From contig JBOGED010000044.1 of the NCBI GenBank assembly GCA_050743625.1, forward strand, positions 1 through 14,373: a stretch of DNA of 14,373 nucleotides, written 5' to 3'. Within the stretch, counting starts at the first letter, position 1; every line of letters starts with the position of its first letter. Positions 6,255-12,909 of the stretch are shown here, in pieces. Source of the stretch: JBOGED01 sp050743625 (GTDB lineage: Bacteria; Actinomycetota; Nitriliruptoria; Euzebyales; Egibacteraceae). The notes under the pieces were generated by a model. The model saw only the letters and a list, made by a program, of their open reading frames with translations. It was not told the origin of the DNA and searched no databases. The position numbers were made by a program, and so were the translations under genes.

Positions 6255-7952
6255 GTGAACCGGTTCCAGCGGGTGCTGCAGATCTTGGACGAGGCGATTG
6301 GCGGTCCCGAGGTGGGCATCGGGTCTCATGGAGCGTTCTGGCGCGGGCTGACGCGCGATGAGTTCGTCGTCGAAAGCGTGTTCGGTTTGGACCTGGTCGT
6401 GGTGGGCCACGGAAGTGATTCGAATCTCGTCAGGGCACTGAAAGGCGAGGCGCCTTTCGGCGACGATTTACCCGACCCACCTCCGGGTGCTCGGCACCCT
6501 CGGATGCCCGCGGGACTCCCACCGGTCGCAGCGGAGGACATCGCCTTCATCGAGCTATGGATCGACGAAGGGTGCCCCGAAGACGCCCTACCGGAGCCGG
6601 AGCCGCCGTTGACCTGGCAGCCGACCAATGCGGAGCTGGGTGCCCGACGGTACGACGATGTCTGGTTCCAGACCCCAGAGCTTGGTTGGGCGGTCAACAG
6701 CAACGGTCAGATCCTGCGAACGACGGACGGCGGGACCATCTGGGAGGAACAGTTCCACGACCCCTCCCTCTACCTGCGGTGTATCGGCTTCGCCTCTGAG
6801 TCGCGGGGTTGGATGGGCACAACCGTTGGGGGAAGGCAGCTGTTCGAGACCCGCGACGGTGGCGCAACCTGGACCGGTGTCAGCGGCCTGCCCCCGCTCG
6901 CCCCCTCGGCGGTCTGTGGGCTCTGTGTGTTGAGCGAGTCCGTGGTGTATGCGTCAGGGACGAACTATCCCTTCCCCGCTCGTCCTACGCGGCCGCCCCG
7001 CATGATGAAGACCGTCGATGGCGGCATTACCTGGAGCGCGTGGGATATGACGCCCCACGCCGCACTCCTCGTGGACACGTACTTCATCGACCCCGAGCGC
7101 GGTTGGGTGGTGGGGGGAAGAGTCCATCCCGTAACTCCCGACCAGCGTCGGTGTCCCAATCCGGCCGACCGGTCGAACATCAAGCCGGTCGTGCTCTACA
7201 CCGAAGACGGCGGGCGAACCTGGGTCGACCGTGTGGCCGACCTGCAAGACGAGTTCCCACTCGGCGAGTGGGGGTGGAAGATTCAGTTCCTCACCGACCA
7301 GATCGGCTTTGTCTCCCTGGAGAACTTCTGCGAAGGCGCCATCCTGAAGACGCTGGACGGCGGGCAGACCTGGGGGCGGCTGCGGATCGACGACCCGCAG
7401 ATGAACGCCAACCTGGAGGGCGTGGGCTTCGTGGACGCCGACCGCGGCTGGGTCGGTGGCTGGGGATCAGCCAACGCTCAAAGGGGATTCAGTAGCGCGA
7501 GCTCTGATGGAGGCCTGACCTGGAGCGACGCGAACGACATCGGCCTGTTCATCAACCGTTTCCGGTTCTTGGGTAACCCTGTCACGGTCGGCTATGCGTC
7601 AGGGCGTACCGTGTACAAGTATTCCGCCGAGCCGGTGGCGGTCTCAGCGCGTATCGCCGAGGAGCCCCCCACGCGTTTCCTCGACAGCAACGAGCCGATC
7701 GAGAGCGCTCGTCCGATCCTTCTCAACCTCACGGTCCCCGCCGAAGCCTCTCGCCTTGTCGTGACCGTTTGGGAGCGGTTCAGTGATCTCGTCCGGAAGC
7801 TTGTGGACGAAGCACGCCCGCCGGCCGGCGACCGCACTGTCGAATGGGACGTGACCGATGACTCTGGCGAACCACTCGAGCCGGGAAGCTTCATCATTCG
7901 CGTCACGATCGACGACCGGTCTGAAAGCCGGATCGTATCGGTCACGGACTGA
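6255..7952 (+). CDS. Asp-box (BNR-type) beta-propeller protein with Ig-like C-terminal domain
   Basis: 565 residues in three parts. Residues 1-110 end in PRMPAGLPPV and IAFIELWIDEGCPED, recalling the tail of c-type cytochrome-like domains of large multidomain proteins, but there is no CxxCH haem motif. Residues 130-460 carry six Asp-box motifs (xxDGGxTW or close) at 156, 199, 253, 316, 366 and 416, alternating with strands such as RGWVGGWG. This indicates a sialidase/Ycf48/sortilin-like beta-propeller, probably a binding scaffold rather than an enzyme. Residues 465-565 resemble FlgD-type Ig-like domains (GDRTVEWDVTDDSGEPL). There is no N-terminal signal peptide, which is odd for this architecture. 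GTG 6255 is supported by GAGGAG at 6241-6246. It follows the ATPase cluster on the same strand. Substrate or partner unknown. Confidence 0.8.
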   Translation: MNRFQRVLQILDEAIGGPEVGIGSHGAFWRGLTRDEFVVESVFGLDLVVVGHGSDSNLVRALKGEAPFGDDLPDPPPGARHPRMPAGLPPVAAEDIAFIELWIDEGCPEDALPEPEPPLTWQPTNAELGARRYDDVWFQTPELGWAVNSNGQILRTTDGGTIWEEQFHDPSLYLRCIGFASESRGWMGTTVGGRQLFETRDGGATWTGVSGLPPLAPSAVCGLCVLSESVVYASGTNYPFPARPTRPPRMMKTVDGGITWSAWDMTPHAALLVDTYFIDPERGWVVGGRVHPVTPDQRRCPNPADRSNIKPVVLYTEDGGRTWVDRVADLQDEFPLGEWGWKIQFLTDQIGFVSLENFCEGAILKTLDGGQTWGRLRIDDPQMNANLEGVGFVDADRGWVGGWGSANAQRGFSSASSDGGLTWSDANDIGLFINRFRFLGNPVTVGYASGRTVYKYSAEPVAVSARIAEEPPTRFLDSNEPIESARPILLNLTVPAEASRLVVTVWERFSDLVRKLVDEARPPAGDRTVEWDVTDDSGEPLEPGSFIIRVTIDDRSESRIVSVTD

Positions 7953-7962
7953 TCCAAAGGGG

Positions 7963-9291
7963 TCAACGTCGCCGTGAGGTCTCCTCGAACAGCCGCGCCG
8001 CCTCACGCAGCTCAGGGACGAGGGGGAGGCGGTCGAGCGGGATCGAGGCGGCCAGGCCTCCCGTGGACCCGGGATCCGACGCGATCGAGTGCCATACGGC
8101 CTTAAGCGAGATATCGGGGTCTACCGCGGGCGGCTCCTGCTCACCAGTGTCGCCGCCAGGAAGGACGAGCAGGGCGCTGGCGACCGCGCGCTCGTCGCCA
8201 GAGGAGGCCGGGCGGTTGCGCACGACACCGTCGACCACCATGGTCGTCGAGCCACCACCGTCGAGGTTCAGCGCCTCGGTCGCGCCGAGGCGCTGGAAGA
8301 GCTCGGCGAACTCGCGCAGTGTCATGCCAGCGCTGTAGCCGGGTTTCCTCCCGTCGACCGTGACGAGCAGCACGTGCCCGTCGTGCGTGACGCCGATCCC
8401 GGTTCTTGGCTGGCGCTTGAAGAACGCGTCGTCGGTGATGCCGTCGGGCGGCTCGACGCCCGCGGCCACGTCGCCGCGAAACAAGAGCACAGGGTTGCCG
8501 CCAGTCAGGTCGAACACGTCAGGCCATCCCACCGACCAGGCGAGCGTGACGCGCTCATCCACGTCGAGCGACGCGACGAGCGGCGCATACGTCGCGCCCG
8601 CCGACGCGGCGAGCACGATCCCGTCCCCCACAGGATCGAGCAGGCCTTTCGCGCAGCGCGCCTTGCGCACGACATACTCGATCTCGATCCGACCCCCGTC
8701 TCGCGTCGTGGGCTCCCCATTCTCCGCGAGGCGGGCCGAGCACCAGTCGCCGTTGCCAGGCTCAACATCGCCGCCCTCCGCGGTGAAGGCGGCGATCTCG
8801 TCTCGGTTTCCGAGCCCATCGTTGATCCTGTGGACCGGGTAGCGCCTTCCCTGGCCGACGGCCATCTCGAGCGCGGGCGTGCTGCCGGTGCCGACGAAGC
8901 TGGTGGTCTCGCCCCGGTTCACCGCGAAGCTGCTCTCGATCAGCACTGGGGCCTGCAGTAGCCGGCCATCCTCCGCGTACGGGTGCACGGGCCGCCCCGA
9001 GGGCAACGCGAAGTCGGCATTGATCGCCACCACCGCGCGATGCCGGCGAGCCATCGAGGACGTGGTCTCGAACCCGGGAAGCTGATCCTGGGCCAGCGCC
9101 ACGTCCAGAGTGGAGGCTGCCGACAGCTCGACGGTCACAACCCGGATCTCGAACGGACCGTCAGGGTCACGGATGGCCTCGAACCGTACTCCCGGTGCGA
9201 TCTCCCCAGCCTCTTGCGCACCAGCCACCCCGGCGAGCGCGCTGAGGAGCAAGCACGCGGATACCAGGGACACCGCCTTTGCAGCCGCCAT
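7963..9291 (-). CDS. Secreted phosphodiester glycosidase-domain (NAGPA) protein
   Basis: 442 residues. The N-terminus is a classic signal peptide (hydrophobic core SLVSACLLLSALAGVAG, likely cleavage AGA|QE near residue 25), so the protein is exported. The mature part fits the NAGPA family, named after the enzyme that uncovers mannose-6-phosphate by removing GlcNAc from a phosphodiester. Motifs are VVAINADF (87-94), RTGIGVTHDG (296-305), VTVDGRKPGYSAGM (310-323) and the near-invariant NLDGGGSTTMVVDG (342-355). In bacteria the domain is found in exported proteins thought to act on cell-wall or exopolysaccharide phosphodiesters; the substrate here is unknown. About 60 residues follow the domain. 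The gene is convergent with the propeller gene, with ten bases between them. The ATG start has only a weak GCGGGG upstream. Confidence 0.88.
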   Translation of the reverse strand: MAAAKAVSLVSACLLLSALAGVAGAQEAGEIAPGVRFEAIRDPDGPFEIRVVTVELSAASTLDVALAQDQLPGFETTSSMARRHRAVVAINADFALPSGRPVHPYAEDGRLLQAPVLIESSFAVNRGETTSFVGTGSTPALEMAVGQGRRYPVHRINDGLGNRDEIAAFTAEGGDVEPGNGDWCSARLAENGEPTTRDGGRIEIEYVVRKARCAKGLLDPVGDGIVLAASAGATYAPLVASLDVDERVTLAWSVGWPDVFDLTGGNPVLLFRGDVAAGVEPPDGITDDAFFKRQPRTGIGVTHDGHVLLVTVDGRKPGYSAGMTLREFAELFQRLGATEALNLDGGGSTTMVVDGVVRNRPASSGDERAVASALLVLPGGDTGEQEPPAVDPDISLKAVWHSIASDPGSTGGLAASIPLDRLPLVPELREAARLFEETSRRR

Positions 9292-9350
9292 CCCCGCATG
9301 AAACTGGGTTCACGACAGTCACCGAGCGGTACGGTCGTACAGGGGGGACT

Positions 9351-9383
9351 GCAGCAATCCTGGCGTATATGGAGGAATGTTGC
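9351..9383. repeat. Dyad repeat unit 1 beside the fur stop codon
   Basis: GCAGCAATCCT (9351-9361) and AGGAATGTTGC (9373-9383) pair with one mismatch and one G-T, around an 11-base loop containing GCGTAT. It lies in the short gap between the fur stop (9388-9390) and the start of the NAGPA gene (9291). It resembles unit 2 in both arms and loop. Confidence 0.65.
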
Positions 9384-9387
9384 GATT

Positions 9388-9852
9388 TTACTTCGAGCGG
9401 TCAGCCTCGAGGTGCGGCGTTCCTGCGTATCCGGAGGAACGCTGCGGTTCTGGCAGCATGCGGCAGCTCGCGCAGCGCCCAAGGAACTGGAGCTCGTAGC
9501 CGTCTACCTCGAACCCTGACTCGCGAGCGGCCCGGCGGGTCGTCGATTCGGGTAGCGGCACGTTGATGTCCGCGATCGTCCCGCAGCTCGTGCAGACGAT
9601 GTGGTCGTGTGGTGTGGTGTTGGCGTCGTACCGGGCGACCGCGTCGTCGCCGAGTTGCAGCTCGAGGATCTCGCCATGCTCGGCGAGCAGGTTCAACGTC
9701 CGGTAGACCGTCGCGAACCCGATCCCCGGCTGGCATGCCTTGACCCGGGCGTAGATCTCCCGCGCGGTGGGATGGTCGCGGGCGTCGCGCACCACCTGGA
9801 AGACGGCGGCGCGTTGGGGGGTGAGCCGGAATGGGCGGGTGGCGTTCAGCAC
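9388..9852 (-). CDS. Fur-family metalloregulator (Fur/PerR type)
   Basis: A 154-residue ferric-uptake-regulator family repressor. The N-terminal winged helix has RLTPQRAAVFQVV and the recognition region GIGFATVYRTLNLLAEHG (43-60). The C-terminal dimerisation and metal-binding half has the His pair PHDH (82, 84) and two CxxC pairs, CTSC (87-90) and CASC (127-130), which usually hold a structural zinc. Whether it senses iron, peroxide or another metal cannot be decided. The start is placed at GTG 9852: GGAGGAG (9864-9858) is correctly spaced for it, whereas the in-frame GTG at 9858 would touch the Shine-Dalgarno. The last 24 residues (RMLPEPQRSSGYAG...) lie beyond the family core and are encoded by a dyad repeat. 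A palindrome upstream suggests autoregulation. Confidence 0.9.
   Translation of the reverse strand: MLNATRPFRLTPQRAAVFQVVRDARDHPTAREIYARVKACQPGIGFATVYRTLNLLAEHGEILELQLGDDAVARYDANTTPHDHIVCTSCGTIADINVPLPESTTRRAARESGFEVDGYELQFLGRCASCRMLPEPQRSSGYAGTPHLEADRSK
9414..9445. repeat. Dyad repeat unit 2 inside the 3' end of fur
   Basis: GCGGCGTTCCT (9414-9424) and AGGAACGCTGC (9435-9445) pair over 11 bp with one G-T wobble, around GCGTATCCGG. Units 1 and 2 start 63 bases apart in the same orientation and share arms and the GCGTAT loop. Here the repeat encodes part of the C-terminal tail of the Fur protein. Confidence 0.65.
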
Positions 9853-9877
9853 GAACACTCCTCCGGACGCTCCTGGA

Positions 9878-9892
9878 CCTTCTAAGAGAAGG
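9878..9892. promoter_or_regulatory. Palindrome upstream of fur, candidate operator
   Basis: CCTTCT-AAG-AGAAGG is a perfect 6-bp dyad with a 3-base centre, 26 bases before the chosen fur start. It lies in the 168-base region shared with the divergent receiver-trpD operon. Position and symmetry suit an autoregulatory site, though it does not closely resemble the E. coli Fur box. Confidence 0.45.
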
Positions 9893-10020
9893 ATGCCCTA
9901 AGTTGCTGTTGCCAGCATAGGGGTCACGGCGAACGCGTCAAGGCAAACCTTTCGAACCGCTGCCCTCCCACCATGGCATCATGCTTCGATAGGCAGACCC
10001 CACGGCCACGAAGGCATCCG

Positions 10021-10509
10021 GTGAAAATTCTCCTCGTCTCCAGCCACGAGCACGTCACCGCCCAGGTCTCCACGGCACTGCTCGGCGCGTCCGATACCGA
10101 GGTGATCGAGGTGCGAACGCCGCAGCGCGCGCTCGCGCTCCTCGACGAAGGGGGTTTCTACGACGTCGTCGTCGCCGACAACGACACGTGGCCCACCGGC
10201 GGCTTCTACCTGAGCCGAGAGGTCAAAGCGCGGTCGCAGATGGGCGAGGACATGCCTCCGGTGCTTCTCCTGCTCGCTCGGGAGCAGGACCGCTGGCTGT
10301 CGAACTGGTCTCAGGCCGACGCCTACGTGCTGAAGCCGCCCGACCCCTTCGATCTCGCCGAGACCGTGCAGGCGCTCGTCGAGGAGCGGCCGCTCCCCCG
10401 GCTCCCTGGCGTCGGCGGGGACCCAGAGCCGCTGCCCGGATCGCTCCGCGAGGACGAGAAGGATGTGGTCACGGCCGAGATCCAACCAGTGACGGGAACC
10501 GAGCGGTGA
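10021..10509 (+). CDS. Atypical receiver-domain (response-regulator-like) protein
   Basis: A 162-residue protein with a CheY-like receiver fold over residues 1-122 and no DNA-binding output domain. The likely phospho-acceptor is Asp53 (YDVVVADNDTWPTGG) and the conserved lysine is Lys105 in YVLKPPDPF. The acidic pair that binds Mg2+ after strand 1 is missing: ILLVSSHEH stands where ILVVDDE is usual. Phosphorylation may therefore be weak or absent. The tail (123-162) is Pro/Glu/Asp-rich and probably disordered. GTG 10021 has GAAGG six bases upstream. Its TGA overlaps the GTG start of trpD in GTGA, so the two are co-translated, an unusual pairing for a tryptophan biosynthesis gene. No histidine kinase is nearby. 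Confidence 0.75.
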   Translation: MKILLVSSHEHVTAQVSTALLGASDTEVIEVRTPQRALALLDEGGFYDVVVADNDTWPTGGFYLSREVKARSQMGEDMPPVLLLLAREQDRWLSNWSQADAYVLKPPDPFDLAETVQALVEERPLPRLPGVGGDPEPLPGSLREDEKDVVTAEIQPVTGTER

Positions 10510-11537
10510 CGGATCCCGTCTCGTGGGCCGACGCCTTGAACAGGTTGGTCCAAGGGGTTCACCTCGATGACACGACAACCGCGGCGTTGATGCGGCGGAT
10601 CATGGAGGGTGAGGCGACGCAGGCCCAGATCGCGGCGCTGTTGATGGCGTTGCGGATGAAGGGCGAGACGGCGGCCGAGATCGCCGGCCTCGTCCGCACG
10701 ATGCGGGCCTATGCGGTGGTTGTTCCCGTCGAGGGCCCACTGCTCGACACGTGCGGCACCGGGGGCGACCGGGCCGGGACGTTCAACATCTCGACCCTCG
10801 CCGCGCTGGTCGCCACGGGCGCGGGAGCCCGCGTGGCGAAGCACGGTAACCGGGCGGCCAGCGGGAGATGCGGGTCGGCGGATCTGCTGGAGGCCTGGGG
10901 CGTGCGGATCGACCTGGATGCCTGGGGCGTCGCCGAGTGCATCGCCCAGGTCGGGATCGGGTTCTGCTTCGCGCCGACCTTCCACCCCGCGATGCGCCAT
11001 GCCATACCCGTGCGGCGAGAGCTGGGCATCCCCACGGTGTTCAACTTCCTCGGCCCCCTTACGAACCCCGCCGCCGCCGGCCACCAGACCATCGGCGTGA
11101 GTGATCTTGGTATCGCCGAGAAGATCGCGGACGTGCTCGCCCAGTTGGGATCCGCGCACGCGCTCGTGTTCCACGGATCCGACGGCTTGGACGAGCTCAC
11201 GACCACCGGCCCGTCCACCATCTGGGAAGTCCGCGACGGTGAGGTCACGCGCCGGATGTTCGACCCCGCCGACCACGGCATCCCCCGCGCCAAGCTCGCG
11301 GACCTGCAAGGCGGCGATGTCGCTGCCAGCCGCCGGGTCGCCGAGGCCGTGCTCTCCGGCACGCCCGGCCCATGCCGCGACATCGTCGTACTCGGCGCTG
11401 CCGCCGCCCTCCTCGCCGCCGACCAGGCCACCACCTGGGACGAGGCCCTACGCGCGGCCGCCGAGACCCTGGACTCGGGCGCCGCCGCCAAGGTCCTAGA
11501 CCGCTGGATCGAGGTCTCCCAAGCCCTCCGTGCTTGA
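10506..11537 (+). CDS. trpD: Anthranilate phosphoribosyltransferase
   Basis: 343 residues, the usual length for TrpD. It transfers the phosphoribosyl group of PRPP to anthranilate, the second dedicated step of tryptophan synthesis, in the cytoplasm. All family marks are present: the N-terminal helical domain (LNRLVQGVHLDDTTTAALMRRI), the PRPP-binding DTCGTGGD (81-88), FNIST (93-97), KHGNRAAS (112-119) and FNFLGPLTNPA (179-189). After KHGNRAAS the usual SxxGSAD is GRCGSAD, a mild variation. The GTG start at 10506 overlaps the stop of the receiver gene by four bases. No other trp gene is in the window, so trpD is detached from any trp operon, as is common in actinobacteria. A weak hairpin follows the gene. 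Confidence 0.95.
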   Translation: MTDPVSWADALNRLVQGVHLDDTTTAALMRRIMEGEATQAQIAALLMALRMKGETAAEIAGLVRTMRAYAVVVPVEGPLLDTCGTGGDRAGTFNISTLAALVATGAGARVAKHGNRAASGRCGSADLLEAWGVRIDLDAWGVAECIAQVGIGFCFAPTFHPAMRHAIPVRRELGIPTVFNFLGPLTNPAAAGHQTIGVSDLGIAEKIADVLAQLGSAHALVFHGSDGLDELTTTGPSTIWEVRDGEVTRRMFDPADHGIPRAKLADLQGGDVAASRRVAEAVLSGTPGPCRDIVVLGAAAALLAADQATTWDEALRAAAETLDSGAAAKVLDRWIEVSQALRA

Positions 11538-11603
11538 CCGTGTCGAGCAAGGGGAGCGGGGGCCACCCGCCTACTGCTTCCTTGAGCCCCGAGTCAGGAG
11601 GCG

Positions 11604-11628
11604 CCGGACTCCGTCCACCGCAGTCCGG
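11604..11628. terminator. Possible bidirectional terminator hairpin
   Basis: CCGGACT (11604-11610) and AGTCCGG (11622-11628) form a 7-bp stem with an 11-base loop, in the 95-base gap between the convergent trpD and HAD reading frames. There is no T tract, so this is a weak call. Confidence 0.35.
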
Positions 11629-11632
11629 TCGG

Positions 11633-12310
11633 CTACGTAAGTGACCGCACTAGCTCGGGGAGGGGCGCGAGGTTGTCGAGGCGGAGGAAGCGGCGGGCGT
11701 CGGGGTTGTTGCCGTAGTGGTTGGAGCGGTCGACCAGGACAGCGGTCATGCCGAGCGCCTCCGAGGCGACGCAGTCGTCCCGCAGATCGTCGCCGACGAA
11801 CCAGGTGCTGGTCGCCTCGACACCGAGGGCATCGAGCGCGAGGTGGAAGGCTTGCGGCGACGGCTTCTCGACGCCGTGGCGGAACGCGGCCACGGCGACC
11901 TCGACGAAACTGCCGAGGCTCAACCGATCGAGGATCGGCCATAGATCGACATCCGTGTTCGACAGGATCGCGACGCGGTGGCCTCCACCCGCCAGACGCC
12001 GAAGCATGTCGGGCACCTCGGGAAACGCCACATACGAGGCGGGGTCGCAGAAGAGGTCCTGCATCCGGCCGGCCACCGCGATCGGGTCGGCGTCGACCCC
12101 GACCGCCTCGATCACCATCGCATACTACGCCTGCCACAGCTCCATCAGAGGCGGCGGCCAGGAACCCGCCTCTCGCAGCTGCGCAACCTTGGCGCTCAGG
12201 CCAGGCATCACGGACCCGAAGGCCGCCTCTGGGACGCCGATGGCCTCGGCGAGCACGGTCGTGGCCGACCGAGGGAAGTCGACCAGCGTGCCGTGGAAGT
12301 CGAAGAGCAC
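11633..12310 (-). pseudogene. HAD-superfamily hydrolase interrupted by an in-frame TAG
   Basis: Two open stretches in the same frame (12310-12128 and 12124-11636) make up one HAD phosphatase of about 225 codons, split by a single TAG at 12127-12125. The N-part carries motif I (LFDFHGTLVD, with His in place of the second Asp, a variant seen in some HADs) and the start of the cap. The C-part carries motif II (ILSNTD), motif III lysine (EKPSPQAF) and motif IV (FVGDDLRDD). Sequence on either side of the stop continues smoothly. The only standard start is GTG 12310; an AAAGG would better suit a non-standard ATC nine codons after the upstream TAG. With the stop, only the N-part would be made, without most catalytic residues. 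An assembly error or readthrough cannot be excluded. The substrate is unknown. Confidence 0.75.
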
Positions 12311-12346
12311 GGCGGGTGGGATGGCGAGGCCTTTCTCAGCGGGTGG

Positions 12347-12578
12347 CTACATTCCCTCGCTCTCGGGAAACCCCACGCCCCAGAGCCGGTCGAGGTCGAT
12401 CTCGCCGGTCATGACGTCGGCGATCTCCTCGTGCGCGCGGACACGCACGAGCGCGACGAGCGCCCAATCGCCGGTGACGGAGTAGACCTCGGACACGCGC
12501 GCGATGTCCGCGATCTCTGACAGGTGTCTCCGGGATCGCGTGGACCTCGACATCGAGCAACACGATCGCGGTGATCAC
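12347..12578 (-). pseudogene. Stand-alone Lrp/AsnC ligand-binding-domain gene, frameshifted
   Basis: The GTG at 12578 opens MITAIVLLDVEVHAIPET, the usual first strand of short Lrp/AsnC ligand-binding (RAM) domain proteins. The match then moves to another frame: LSEIADIARVSEVYSVTGDWALVALVRVR is the textbook core of this domain and ends at TAG 12349-12347. The switch falls near 12521-12527 and corresponds to one extra or two missing bases. After ADVMTGEI the C-terminus loses family resemblance in all frames, so it also looks truncated. A full member is about 75-80 residues and binds small effectors such as amino acids. As I recall, genes of this type occur near trpD in other actinobacteria, which fits the context. 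It lies directly downstream of the WhiB gene. Confidence 0.65.
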
Positions 12579-12598
12579 GATGGAAGGCTAGCGCACGG

Positions 12599-12853
12599 TC
12601 ATGCGGCGGGAGCCGACGCGTCCCTGGAGCGCCGCGCCATACGGAACAGGCGGCGCCTCTGCCCCTCCTCAGTACCGCCCCAGACTCCGAAGGCCTCCCG
12701 GCCGATCATCGCTTGCTCGTAACAGACCGCCCGAACCTCACAACACGCACAGATCGACAGGGCACGATCGATGTCGGCGTGCCGTTCAGAATAGAAGAGT
12801 TCCACGTCAGCGCCACGGCACGCCGCGCGCTGTCTCCATTCGCGATCGTCCAT
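12599..12853 (-). CDS. WhiB-family iron-sulfur transcriptional regulator
   Basis: 84 residues with all WhiB (Wbl) marks: four cysteines in the pattern C12, C35, C38, C44 (CACCEVRAVC) that bind a [4Fe-4S] cluster, the turn GVWGG (56-60), and a basic tail (RRRLFRMARRSR) for DNA contact. Wbl proteins usually work by binding region 4 of the primary sigma factor, sensing oxygen, NO or redox state. ATG 12853 is the natural N-terminus by family length, though GGAG touches it with no spacing; GTG 12859 in the same frame is an alternative. It lies 56 bases downstream of the disulfide reductase on the same strand, so co-transcription is possible and would join two redox functions. Which Wbl subclass it belongs to cannot be said. 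Confidence 0.92.
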   Translation of the reverse strand: MDDREWRQRAACRGADVELFYSERHADIDRALSICACCEVRAVCYEQAMIGREAFGVWGGTEEGQRRRLFRMARRSRDASAPAA

Positions 12854-12909
12854 CTCCACGCCACAACGAGACGCCCTGGCAACGTGTTCCCGCAGGTCGC
12901 AGCGGCAAT

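Noticed and set aside
9329..9340. Short dyad GTACG-GT-CGTAC upstream of the NAGPA gene
   Set aside because: Five-base arms are expected by chance in sequence of this length, and there is no second copy nearby.
10188..10505. Upstream in-frame extension of trpD
   Set aside because: It overlaps the receiver gene in another frame and is Arg/Ala/Gly-rich; TrpD length and the GTGA overlap support the start at 10506.
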